Of a stretch of 64,000 nucleotides of DNA, positions 20,336-30,811 are shown in pieces. This DNA is from Bretschneidera sinensis (Eukaryota > Streptophyta > Magnoliopsida > Brassicales > Akaniaceae): the NCBI GenBank assembly GCA_023935145.1, contig CM043700.1, positions 105,430,400 through 105,494,399 on the forward strand. Direction: 5' to 3'. Below the pieces are notes generated by a model. That model had not been told where the DNA came from. It saw only the letters and a list, made by a program, of their open reading frames with translations, and did no database searches. The position numbers and the translations under genes are program-made. The first letter of the stretch is position 1, and each line of letters opens with the position of its first letter.

Positions 20336-21610
20336 TTTGTTTGTTTTTAGCATGCTTTGTGTTAGCCTTGGAGTTAATTCACATGTCAATGATATGAGCT
20401 TAATCGAGATAGCATATAGCGTTTAGAAGAAGTTAAATCTTGCTACGCTTTGAGAATAAATTAAGTGTCAATCTTTTTGTGGTTTTAGACGCTGGTTTGT
20501 GATAAGATTGCATGATTAGTCTAAAGCATTTAGAGAAGTTTTATGTGTGATTGTTTTGTGAATATTTTTGCGGTCTCGACAAGCTCTAGAACTTATTTGA
20601 TAATCACTTGAGGCGAATTCCTAGAATGCACATTACTTAGGATATGATATATGCCTTTTTTGAACCATTTGAGCCTTTCAAACTTACCCTTGCTATATTT
20701 ATCACTAGTTCACCTATTTGAGCCTTTTCTTGAAAAAGAATTTGAGCCGTATTTCTTTCGATAGCCCATTTACTCATCTTTATGAGCTTAAAAATATTTT
20801 ATCCTTACCTTTCTTTTAAAAGAACTTAGTTATACACATTTGTTGAGAAGCACTTAAGAAGAGTAAGGATGGAAATATGAGAAAATATTACTACCATAAC
20901 CCAAGTACATTAAAAGAGATAAGTTGGGGGTTGTGGAAAAGAGTAAAAAAATGAAAAAAAAAGAGGTGAATGGTTATGTGCCAAAATAAAAAAGAAGTGA
21001 ATTATGGCAAAGAAAGAAGAAAAAAAAAAGGTGGTGATTTATGGAGAGAAATGCTCGAAAAAATGGTTGAAAGAGTTGGGTGTTGAAGTAAGGTTATCTA
21101 GTGCTTAAAGTGGTTGTGTCTAAATTAAGAGACTTAGTTCTTTTATTTGTTTAAACTTTCCCGTTCTTTCTTGACCTTTACCCTAGCCTAACGTTACAAG
21201 CTTATTAAAGAATTATTGATCCGATGTAATGTGATTTTTTTTCTACATAGTGGAGAGTGAATTGAAAAGTGAGCCTATGGAGCTTGATTTGTGATTGATG
21301 CCACACAATTTAATATGTTTTTAGAGACCAAGACTTGTATTCATGGACATTGTTCATAAAATCATCCAGATGTTCAGATTATGGACTGTGGTAACACAGA
21401 TGATAAGAGTTGATAACAATTTTAAGGTTGACATTTGGATTATTCTTGGACTTGAGTGATATTTAATGATTCTATGTGTTGTATGTTATGCATGATTTTT
21501 GAGACAAAGATTTTGAATCACTCTTGGTTAACGCCAACATTGATGTATTTTGTTTTGATAAAGAATTCATTTCGTGTTTTTCGCTTGAATTGCTAGGGAC
21601 TAGCAATAAG
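19859..21610 (+). other. A1 3' untranslated region
   Basis: Non-coding, AT-rich. Contains an (AT)n tract at about 20290-20330 and two PPT-like motifs in addition to the terminal one, at 20199-20217 (GGTTGGGGGTGGAGGAA) and 20931-20948 (AAGTTGGGGGTTGTGG). Confidence 0.75.
20290..20331. repeat. (AT)n microsatellite
   Basis: About twenty AT units; produces artefactual poly-(Tyr-Ile) reading frames on both strands. Confidence 0.95.
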
Positions 21611-21624
21611 CTAGTTGGGGGTTA
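21611..21624 (+). promoter_or_regulatory. A1 polypurine tract
   Basis: CTAGTTGGGGGTTA directly before the TGATGAGAG start of the 3' LTR. Confidence 0.87.
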
Positions 21625-23014
21625 TGATGAGAGTTGTAAAATGCATCTTAACAGTGCTTATTTGTTAACATTTTAGAGTTGATCTAGGGTTCAATTACTC
21701 ATTTTTACCTTAACAATTCTAAAGTATCCTACTTAGATCATTGATCTATTTCAGTGCATTTTTAGGTGCTTTGAGTTCAAAAGAGATGATAAAGCTATCT
21801 ATGTTTAAAGCGCCAAAAGTTCATGTATATCGGAGTGAAAGGAGTAGTTTTGGAAGGCCCAGTGTGCGTCAAGACCTCAAGCCTTGCTCACAAGTTCCAT
21901 AAGCTTCTTGGATAGAAAATCAAGAGTGGGCACCGCGGCATAGAGAAGAGGGCGCCGCACAGTCCAGAACAACTACCATTCTGCCAAGCCTAGTGCCGCG
22001 GCGTGGAGAAGAGGGCGCCGCACCGACAAGAACAACTACCATTCTGCCAAGCCTAGTGCCGTGGTGTGGAGAAGAGGGCACCGCACCATCCAGAATAGCA
22101 CTAATCTCAGACAAAGGCAGCGCCTAGGCTCAGGTAAGGCTGCACTTAGGCGTGCACACGGTTTCTTGACCTAATTAGGGCTTCTAAATGACAACTTTTG
22201 AGCACATGGTCTATATATATATCCTTAAGGGTTTGCAACCTTCATTGAATTTAACCATTCTGCAAAGTCTCTTAAGGATGGAAATCAAGAGGAGAGCTCC
22301 ACATTCTTCATCAACCTTGAGCCCCATGGCCAACTAATCTCCAAGGAAGGCAAAGGGATGAATTCCTAGGTGTTGTTGTTCTTATTTTCCATTCTTGATT
22401 CAGTTGTAAGGATTTATTGTTGAAAATTGTTTATGATTTACTCTTTGATTAAGTAAGAATTAGAGACTTTACTCTTAATCTGATGATTGCATCTTCCTCC
22501 TCCATATAAGTTTAGTCAAGCTCTTCTTATGTCAAGTTGTTTAGATGTGATTGATTTCGGTAAATTTATTTTATAGATTGTCCATTACTGCGGTATTTTC
22601 ATAGAGACATATTATCATTTCTTGATAATCTATGAGATAGATAATGTGTGCTTGAATCGAAACTACAGAGTGATTTGTAGCAATTACATTGGGGTTTATA
22701 AATGTGATTGATTAAATATTTGTCGATTTCTTGTTTGGGATGTGAAACTTGCAATCAAGATAAAAACAATTGAATCGAGACTGGAATAAGGCAACGAACC
22801 TAGAAAGGATTCCTAGAACCTTGTTGTTTCGTTTATATTCTCAATTATATTTACACAATTTTTCTCACAATACATCATTATCAAAACTCATATTCTTTCA
22901 TTTGATCGTTATCGTTCGTGTCAAATTTTACATTTTCTTTTGTAGTTCGCGTTTCCTCATGGGATCGACACCTCATCTATACACACTAACCGCGTGATAG
23001 TTTGAGTGTAATCA
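21625..23014 (+). repeat. A1 3' LTR
   Basis: 1390 bp, TGATGAGAG...GTGTAATCA, followed by ATCCT. It carries three GC-rich hairpin units (21930-22090) where the 5' LTR has two, plus a short additional CAGGTAAGGCTGCACTTAGG-like piece near 22131. Confidence 0.92.
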
Positions 23015-23019
23015 ATCCT
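23015..23019. repeat. Target-site duplication of A1, right copy (ATCCT)
   Basis: Matches 10896-10900 exactly. Confidence 0.92.
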
Positions 23020-24228
23020 TCTATTCTCTCTACTCCACTTCCTTACCCTCAACATTTTTAGAAACAAAAATTAGATAAGCAATTTTCTAAGTTTTTGGAT
23101 ATTTTAAAGAAAATACACTTAAATATTCCTTTTATAGATGCTTTGGAAGAAATGCCAAATTATGTCAAATTCTTAAAGGACATCATTTCCAAGAAGAGAA
23201 GGTTAGAGGAGTTCAAAATAGTAAAGCTTTCTGAAGAATGCAGTACCATTCTTAAAAAGAAATTGCCTCAAAAATTAAAATATCTAGGGAGTTTCACTTT
23301 GCCTTGCATTATTAGAAATTCATTTTTTGGTAAAGTTTTATGTGATCTTGGTGCTAGCATTAATCTAATGCCATTTTCTGTTTGCAGGAAATTAGGACTT
23401 GGAGAGATGAAACAAACAACCATTTCTTTCCAACTAGTAGACCAATCCATCAAGTACCCACGTGGAATCATAGAAGACGTATTGGTAAAGGTGGATAAAT
23501 TTATTTTTCCTACTGATTTTGTGGTGTTCGATATAGAGGGAGACCAAGAAGTCTCACTAATTCTTGGCCGACCATCTTAGCTACGGGAAGGGCTTTAATT
23601 GAGGTTCAAAAGGGTGAATTAACATTGAGAGTAAACAATGAAGAGGTTATGTTCAACATCTACCAATCCATGAGATTTCCAGAAGATCCAAGCACTTGCT
23701 TTTGGGTAGATGTCATTAAGAAATGTGTAGAAGAAACCTTTCAAGAAGATGTACCAGTTGATCACCTAGAACAGTGTATCACCACTTCATCTCAAGTTTA
23801 CAATTTTTGCAATTCTGTTGTTTGTGAATTTGATTTATCTCTTGCTAGTGAAGAATTTCTCCACTATGTATTTACCTTGGGAGCCCTACAGCTAGATGCA
23901 TCACTTAGCAATGAAGTGGGAAGGCTAGATCTGATTGTAGCAAGGCTTGATTCTGAAATTTCTAGAGAAAAGATGCAGCAAACTACAAATCCAGAGTTGA
24001 AGAAATTACCTGAGCATCTTCGCTATGCATTCTTGGGGTGATAGTTACACATTTTCAGTGATTGTTGCTGCATCACTCACACTCGAAGAAGAGGAAAAGT
24101 TGTTGTGTGTGTTAAGGGAGCATAGAACAGCCTTAGGATGGACTATTTTCGACATAAAAGGTATAAGCCCCTCAATTTGCATGCACAAGATTTTAATGGA
24201 GGAACTTTATAAACCAACGATCGAGCAC
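23020..24228 (+). pseudogene. Element D protease and RT start, broken
   Basis: Continuation of D pol after A1. The gag tail resumes with one stop, then HLNIPFIDALEEMPNYVKFLKDI and the protease motif VLCDLGASINLMPFSV (23095-23580), followed by LVDQSIKYPRGIIEDVLVKVDKF and ILGRP. A one-base loss at about 23577 shifts the frame (TGRALIEVQKGELTLRVNNEE continues from 23590). The linker runs to YAFLG at 24041, where one additional G shifts the frame again (DSYTFSVIVAA). The last readable block is LGWTIFDIKGISPSICMHKI; the sequence ends at 24228 in KPTIEH, exactly where the B1 LTR begins. RT catalytic blocks are absent. Confidence 0.83.
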
Positions 24229-25513
24229 TGTTGTGTATGAATCTACCTAAATTAATAAGTAAATAATTGAATAGTTTTGCTTGTAAGTGCACAAGGTCAA
24301 CTTAGTAGTATAGTGTGCAAAACGCGAGATCATCTCCATAGAGATTGGAAAAGTTTGATTTAAAATTAAATTCGTAATATAAAACGATAGAAATAAGTAT
24401 CGAGTTTGAATTGATAGTGATAGAAACATAGGGCTTTGATATCCACCACTAATCATATTTTCCCAATAAAATAATGTGCCAATGCTTTAATCATGTTATG
24501 AATACCTACTGTTGTCAACCTAAGGGCATGGTATATACTCCTTAAGCAATTGATTTTCCTAAGCAACGAGTTAGACATGGTGTATACTCTAACTTTTTTC
24601 TTTCTTAAGGGATTTAGTATGGTGTATGCTATGTTATTCCTTAAGAGAGCATATTATCTGTGAAAATTGACAAACACACAAGACCTAGGGCATGTTATAT
24701 ACTCGCAGTTTCCCACGTTGATTAACCCTAGAATCCGACGTGGATTTCTTTTGTTACTATTTTCAGACCCAGGACTCAGTCATCTAAATTGATCTAACTA
24801 ACTAATCCATACCACATGCATATGTTGATCAGGCAAATATATATAAAGAATTCAATAAAATAGGCATTAATCAAGTTAAGAAACATAACACAGTTATCAC
24901 AAAGGCAACAATATTCATATATGGAAAAACAAAATCAGGGATTCAATCAAGCCCTATTAGTAAGTTAGTTACACAGGGTTATGATATTAAACATCTTCAT
25001 AAAATAAAATAAAAGAAAGAAGAAACCCGAAAAATACTAGCTAGAAGAGTCGTCAATTCTCCTCTCCAAATCTCTTCTCCAAAAGCTAAAACTAAATGGA
25101 AGATTCGGTTTCTATGTTTTATAGGCCTATTTATAAGGTTTAAGGACATCTGGAAACCCTAATTCATAAAGCAAAATTTTCCAAAAAGTTTCCAAAACAG
25201 GCTCTGTCGTTTTACTGCTCGTGTGCGCTCGATCACATGCTGGTGTGCTTGAGCGCAGGTTACGCTCGAGCCTTTTTCTTGTGTGCACGAGTGCTGGTGC
25301 TCTCGATCACACACTTCTGTGCTCGATCGCACTATGCATCTGCCAGTTCTTCCAGTTTTTGGTTTTCCAATCCAAATAATGCTTCCTTTTCTTCAATATC
25401 CTAGGAAAACACAGAAAACGCAGAAAAGAAATAAAATAACATGAAATAGCTCAACTAGGAACTTAACAGATGTAAATTAAGGGGCTTAAATACGGATATT
25501 TAAGCACTTATCA
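24229..25513 (-). repeat. B1 3' LTR
   Basis: 1285 bp; on the plus strand it begins TGTTGTGTATG and ends ...GCACTTATCA, matching the LTRs of B4. Contains GCTCGATC/GCTCGAGC motifs at 25208-25340 and a minus-strand TATA box (TTATAAATAGG) at about 25127-25138. Confidence 0.87.
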
Positions 25514-25527
25514 CACCGCTAAACTTA
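25514..25527 (-). promoter_or_regulatory. B1 polypurine tract, decayed
   Basis: Minus strand TAAGTTTAGCGGTG next to the LTR; B4 has the intact GTTTGGGGGTG in the same place. Confidence 0.75.
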
Positions 25528-25949
25528 CATATTGCTAGTCCCTTAGCAATACAAAATTAAAAACTAAATGAAAAATAAACCACACGAAGATAAATCCATT
25601 ATTCATGGTGTCCACAAATCTAAGTTGCATACAAAACTATGTTATTTATTCATGAGTAAGCTTAAAATACAAATCTATCATCACAATGAATATGAGTTTT
25701 AAAATCTAATTACTTACAAGCAGCAGGCTAAGGCATCACAAGTTTGACTTAGTGTATGGTGAACTAGCACATAAAAAAATGAAGCTTCCAAATAACTCTA
25801 ATGTCTAGTGTTTCAGTGTCTCAAGATTCACCGAATTTTCTATCAAGATGAACAAAAAGGGCATAGTTTTATTTCCTTCTTTTCTTTTATTATGAGGTTT
25901 TTGCCATGTTTAGTTCCTTTAAGCTTTCTAATTGACCCATGTAGCGAGT

Positions 25950-26373
25950 TGATTAAGTGCTTAAATATTCATATTTAAGCCCCTTAATTTACAGTTGTTA
26001 AGCTCTCTATTTATGTATTTTAGTATATTCTACTTCATTTTTGTGTTTTCTGTGCTTTTTATAGGTTTTTGAAGAAAAGATAACATTTTGGTGTTCTAAG
26101 GAAGAAAACTGAAGTTCTGGAGCCTACTAAGTGTGATCGAGTGCAAGCCATTTGTGATCGAGTGCACAAACACTTGTACGCACACCTAGCAGGCTCGAGC
26201 GCAGAAGCACGCGATCGAGCGCACATGCACAGTTTTGGAAAGAAGTCTCCGGATCTTATTTTGGAAATTGGCGTTTCGAGGCACCCTTAGAACCTATATA
26301 TAGGCTTGTAAAACACAAAAAATATACCTTTGATTTTGCTTGAAGTTGTAAGCTTTGGAGAAGAATTGACGAC
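25950..26373 (+). repeat. B2: 5' fragment of a family-B LTR
   Basis: Plus-strand LTR start TGATTAAGTGCTTAAATATTC with GATCGAGCGCA-type motifs at 26125-26225 and a CCTATATATAGG TATA region at about 26291-26302. It breaks at GAATTGACGAC where B3 starts. Its remaining part is not found here. Confidence 0.82.
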
Positions 26374-27668
26374 TGATAAGTGCTTAAATAGTCATATTTA
26401 AGCCCCTTAATTTACATTTGTTAAGTTACTTATTTATCTATTTCTATGGATTTTACTTCATTTTCGTGTTTTATGTGTTTTTCACAGGACTTGGACAAAA
26501 AGGTAATAATTTGGAGCTTTTAGAAGCAAAAGTCAAGTTCTGCTATCCAGCAAGGTGCGCTCGAGTGCACCTCCCTTGAGATCGAGCACACAAGAGCACG
26601 AGCGCACTTGAAGAAAGCTCGAGCGCATACCGTATACGCTCGAGCGCATACTGTATACGCACGAGCGCAATCACTCTAGAGGCAGCAGAGCCAGAATTGG
26701 AAAGAAGTCTTCCAACTCCAAAAAGGAATTAGGGTTTTGGGACACCATGAAGACCCTATAAATAGCCCTGTAAAAACACATAACACATAACTTTTGTTCT
26801 AGATTCGAAGTAGAGAGCTTAGGAAAGGAATTGACGACTCATCTCTCGAGTCTTCTTCGATTTTAGTTTTCTTTTTTTTATTTAATTATGTCTAACATGT
26901 TTACTTTACTTAGTATGTGTAACTAAACTCCTATAGGGCTCGATTGAAGCCCTAGTTATGCTTTACCACATATTCATTCATTGATTATCTTTGTTATAGC
27001 CTTGTTAGAATATTTAACTTGATTAATACCTGTTTATATTTACATTCCTCATATCTATGTGCTTGATCAACGTATGCATGTGGTATGGATAGGTTAGTCG
27101 AATCAATTTGGAAGACCGAGTCTTGGGTTCGACATAAGTAACAAAGGATATCCACATCGGATTCTTGGGTTAATCAACATGGGAAACTGGGAGAGGACCA
27201 AGCCCTAGGTCCCATGTGGTTGCCGATCTCCACAGCCCTCATGCTCTCTTAAGGAACAACTCAGTATACACCCATGCTGAATCCCTTAAGAGAGAAAAGA
27301 GTTAGAGTATACGCCATACCTAACTCGTTGCATAGGGAGATCAATAGCCTAAGGTGTGGGCCAAGCCCTTAGGTTGGCAACCATTAGATATTCATGATAA
27401 AGCTAGAGCATTGAAACCTTAGTTAGTAGGAAAGTATAATTAGTGGTGGATATTGTAGCCCTATGTTCTCATTATTGTTATTTACTCACAATCAAACTAC
27501 TATTTCTCTCTTTTTAATTTGAAAAAACTAATTCTAAAATGAAATTCACCAATCTCTGTGGAAAATGATCTCGCACTTGCACACTATGCTACCAAAGACC
27601 TTGTGCACTTGCAAGTAAAACTAAGACAATTATTTGCATATTTATTTAAGTCGATAATTGTCACAACA
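26374..27668 (+). repeat. B3 5' LTR
   Basis: 1295 bp, TGATAAGTGC...GTCACAACA. U3 has an array at 26555-26675 (GCGCTCGAG, GCTCGAGCGCATACNGTATAC repeated), then a TATA box CCTATAAATAG at about 26755-26765. Confidence 0.88.
26555..26675 (+). repeat. CTCGAGCGC palindrome-type array in B3 U3
   Basis: About nine copies of CTCGAGCGCA, GATCGAGCAC or CACGAGCGCA in 120 bp, two of them in a direct 20-21-bp repeat with GTATAC. Lies 80-200 bp before the TATA box. Confidence 0.75.
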
Positions 27669-27674
27669 GGTTTT

Positions 27675-27692
27675 TGGCGCTGTTGCCGGGGA
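27675..27692 (+). promoter_or_regulatory. B3 primer-binding site
   Basis: TGGCGCTGTTGCCGGGGA, one base from consensus, six bases after the LTR end. Confidence 0.87.
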
Positions 27693-27966
27693 TTGCACTA
27701 AATTTTTTTTTAGAATTAATTTTTCATTTAGTTTAATTAATTGTTATTTCCTTTTTAATCTATTCCATTCTTAATTATTTTTTTAATCTTATTTTGTTTC
27801 TTTTCATCAAAACCCTAATCAATTTTCTCTGTTTCAGGTACTCCAGGAAGCTTTCTATGCCACTTGCGATCGAGCGCACTCTCTTGTGCGATTGAGCGCA
27901 ATTGAGGCAGAGAGTAATCCGAGTAGTAGTATTTGACTGCTGCACTCACATATCTGCCACTGATTC

Positions 27967-28136
27967 ATGCACGGACGTCAGTCCAAGAATCCAGCATTCC
28001 TACCCTTTGATCTCGAGGTTGAGAGGACTATCCACAAACATTTAGAGATAACTCGGAAGAGGTAGAAGAAGGAGTTGAGGAAGAGATACTAATGGCAGAA
28101 CAAATAGCTGAATAGCAACCACTTGAGCGGAGGCCT
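27967..28136 (+). pseudogene. B3 gag N-terminal fragment
   Basis: ATG at 27967 opens SKNPAFLPFD, the same N-terminus as B4 gag. A shift near 28050 and a stop within AEQIAE (28112) break it; it ends at the F junction. A splice-acceptor-like CTCTGTTTCAG|GTACTCC lies upstream at about 27828-27844 and is conserved in B4. Capsid core absent. Confidence 0.7.
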
Positions 28137-28925
28137 ATATATTTATAAGTTTAGTTTATTTTATTACATACCAAATCCTGTTTGGTTTTCCTTCAACTAT
28201 GATTCAAATTACTCTATTTCTTAAAACACTTAGGGACCGAAAGAAAGGTTGAAAGAGAAAATTTTTGAAGGGGTTTACGGGAGAATTTTATAGAGAATCA
28301 CGGGAAGCTCTAAGAAAATTAGAAGGTAATAACGTGAAGTTTATTTTTGAAATTTAGCATACAAGAAATTTCTCGGAATTCAAAGTGGGAATTTTTAAAG
28401 GGTGTGAATTATAAAGAATTGAAGAATAAATTAGAAATTTAATATAAATATTATGTTAGGTGTTGACGATCAACAACCGGGGGAAATTGCTAAGAGGAGC
28501 AGAAAAGGCAAGGAGGTGATCAACGGGTAGCTCTAAGTGCTATATGGTAAGTTAGATTTTCTTTAAGTAATCAAGATAAATATGAAATATATAATGATAA
28601 TATTAGAATAAATCATTAACTTATGATTTGGTGATAGAAGAAAGTTGGTTGATACATATGATAGAAATAGTGGATGTGTAAAGAATTATTTTATGAGAAA
28701 TAATATTATTGGAATAATGAGTCGATTTATAATAAAAGCGATAAGTGAAATTCTTGATGAGCTATGGTTGATGATTTGATATGATTTATGAGAAGAGGGA
28801 TTTAGTGAAATTTTTTAAATAATAATTTGAGAATAATTAGGATAGCTAAATTAAATATTTGAATTCATGCTTGTTTCTATATTATTGTTCATATGCATAT
28901 TTCATATCATTATTCATATGCATAT

Positions 28926-29105
28926 AAATGAAAATAAAAGAACCAGAAAGGCAGTGGGTCTAAATGAAAATAAAAGAACCGGGAGGGCAACCGGTCTAAA
29001 TAAGAATAAAAGAACCGGGAAAGCAGTCAGTCTAAATGAGAATGAAAGAACTGGGAAGGCTGTCGGTCTAAATGAGAATGAAAGAACCGGGAAGACAGTC
29101 AATGT
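28926..29105 (+). repeat. 36-bp minisatellite in F 5' LTR
   Basis: Five units of about 36 bp based on AAAGAACCGGGAAGGCAGTC with GGTCTAAATGA. The other LTR has about ten 30-bp versions. Confidence 0.9.
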
Positions 29106-29669
29106 AAGATAAAAACATGTCGACATGTGGGAAAACATTCCCAATAATAATAATATTTACCTTCACGCATTGCATTTGCTTTAAATATTGATTGTTATTG
29201 CTTGATATAATAAAGTGGTATTTACGATTGTAAATCTATTGATAGAGGAATGAGTTTCATAGAGAGACAAACATTCAAAGGAAGAAATATGGAAATATGT
29301 CTAATGAGTAACTTAAGAAGAGATTGTGTCATAGGAGAATTATGAAATTGATAAGTGATTACAGAATATTGTTATTGAATTATTTGAGGAAAAAGATGAA
29401 TGAATATCAGAAGAATTTTTAGAATTAATTGAATTATAAGATGTAACTGGAAGTATAAAATTGAATACTTCTAGTAAATTTAATTCACTGAGCTTAAGCT
29501 CAGTCCTTATTGTACAATGATTTCAAGTAGCAGGTAGGACATATAGTTTTGTGAGTTGAGGTTCAGACGAAATCATTTTCTGTAAGTTATGTACTTGTCC
29601 ACATCCTCAGACTAATGAGAAAATAAAATAAAATTTATTTGTAAATATTCATGCATATTATGTTGTATA

Positions 29670-30534
29670 TGTTGGTGTTTGTCTAAGGTTTAAACAAGGA
29701 AAAATCAGCATCAAGTGCACACCAGTGTGCACCGTGGCCTGGCTCTTCTAAGGTGCGGTGCCCAGCAAGAGAGAAGACCTAGAAGAGGTGTGCACCACTG
29801 CTCAAACTCCCCCAGGCTGCGGCGCCCTGAATGGATGCAACATGGTGAAGTTTCAGCACACTCTAGGCCGTGGCATGCCCTATTCTAGGCCACGGCCTGA
29901 AGGCACACTGATGCCTTTTGGTTTAGCCTTTTGTTAAGTGTGTGAGACATGTTCAAAATGCACAGGATCACTTAGAATTGATTGAGGGCTAAGGTTGATT
30001 GGTTCTCAAGATCTAAGGGTGGATATTAATCCTCAAGATGGGTCAAGAAGTTGGTGGACTATATAAAGGGTCACCTAGCTTCAATCTCCATAAGTGTGAG
30101 GAATAACTTGTGATTGAAAGTGAGATCAATTGTAAGAGTGCAAAGACACAAAGCAAGAGAGACTCGTTGTAAAGACTGATTGTTTAGAAAGAGAGCGTAG
30201 AATAGAAAGGGGATTCAAGGGGTTATAAGGGAAATTTTCTTCGGAAAATTCCAGGGTTAGTTCTTATCACTTTCTTTTACTTCTTCTTCTTTGGTTCTTC
30301 AAGAACTTGAGTTTCTTGGAGAGGGTTACTGTATTTGTAAAGAACCATTTATTTAGTGCAGAGAGTTCAGAGGAACTCACGGGGACGTAGGCTATTGCCG
30401 AACCTCGATAACAATTGCTGTGTCCTTTCCTTTCTTTGATTTCTGTTTCTGTTTTTTATTCACCTTTACAAGTCATTCTAGACTTCGGTATTTGGAAGAT
30501 CACCACTTGGGCATCTCCAAGGTGATTTCTAACA
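29670..30534 (+). mobile_element. Copia solo LTR (family H) inside F
   Basis: 865 bp, TGTTGGTGTTTG...GATTTCTAACA, homologous to the reverse-complement LTR of H (46187-46746 plus 58215-58624). TATA box CTATATAAAGGG at about 30059-30070; GC-rich CACCGTGG/GTGCGGTGCC motifs at 29720-29890. Flanks are GTATA and ATATA, a probable 5-bp duplication with one transition. No internal copia sequence, so a solo LTR left by LTR-LTR recombination. Confidence 0.85.
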
Positions 30535-30797
30535 ATATATAATGTTTAAGTCAAGATCAGAATGATGTATCTCCCTTGTTGAGGGTTGAGGATTGATGTA
30601 AAAAAATTTGTTAGTGTTGTTTTTCTTGTTGCATATATGTGTCGTGTTGGGATTTCAAAAAGTGACGACACCATCTCGGGGGTGGCCAACCCGAGATGGA
30701 TCGTTACAGAGTATGTGGCAAGTATGAGGAAAGGGTACCCCCACCCCCCAGCTTTTTCATGAGTTAAGTAAGGAAATTTCGAGGACGAAATTTTTAT

Positions 30798-30811
30798 AAG
30801 GTGGGGACAAT
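30798..30811 (+). promoter_or_regulatory. F polypurine tract
   Basis: AAGGTGGGGACAAT directly before TGTAATAC, preceded by the GAGGACGAAATTT end-of-pol signature. Confidence 0.8.

Larger units (their letters stand above)
10901..23014 (+). mobile_element. A1: full-length Athila-type element, 12.1 kb, degenerate
   Basis: Order: 5' LTR 10901-12223, PBS 12229-12246, gag, protease, RT-RNase H, integrase, internal promoter-like region, env-like ORF3, long 3' UTR, PPT 21611-21624, 3' LTR 21625-23014, flanked by ATCCT. Lineage assignment rests on the PBS, the DLGAS protease, and an ORF3 with the putative plant transposon protein fold. The LTRs have diverged visibly and the 3' LTR is 67 bp longer, mainly through an additional 63-bp repeat unit, so the insertion is old. 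All ORFs carry stops. Confidence 0.93.
9277..24228 (+). mobile_element. D: old Athila-like element split by A1
   Basis: PBS at 9283-9300, gag to 10900, then A1 (10901-23014) with a duplicated ATCCT, then gag tail, protease and RT start to 24228. At 24228 D is cut by the family-B LTR of B1; its distal pol and 3' LTR are not found here. Many stops and at least three frameshifts make it the most decayed of the coding elements. Confidence 0.85.
24229..25949 (-). mobile_element. B1: 3' end of a family-B element
   Basis: Minus strand: 3' LTR 24229-25513, PPT 25514-25527 and about 420 bp of 3' UTR, which stops abruptly at 25949 where the B2 LTR begins inside the conserved ...GTAGCGAGT block. The rest of B1 is not identified in the window. 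Confidence 0.83.
26374..28136 (+). mobile_element. B3: 5' LTR, PBS and gag start of a family-B element
   Basis: LTR 26374-27668, PBS 27675-27692, leader and about 170 bp of gag. The gag is cut at about 28136, where Tekay-like LTR sequence (F) begins. B3 interrupts B2. Confidence 0.85.
28137..30708 (+). repeat. F 5' LTR, 5'-truncated and split by a copia solo LTR
   Basis: Aligns with 31083-33016: CAAATCCTGTTTGGTTTTC at the left, GGGGGTGGCCAACCCGAGAT and GTTACA at the right. Interrupted by 29670-30534. The reading frame through its minisatellite is an artefact. Confidence 0.78.

Noticed and set aside
20006..20350. 114-aa ORF ending in Tyr-Ile repeats
   Set aside because: Runs through the (AT)n tract in the A1 3' UTR.
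28867..29112. 81-aa ORF with NENKRTGKAVGL-type peptide repeats (and its minus-strand counterpart)
   Set aside because: It is the translation of a 36-bp minisatellite, whose length is a multiple of three, inside an LTR; the other LTR encodes a different peptide.
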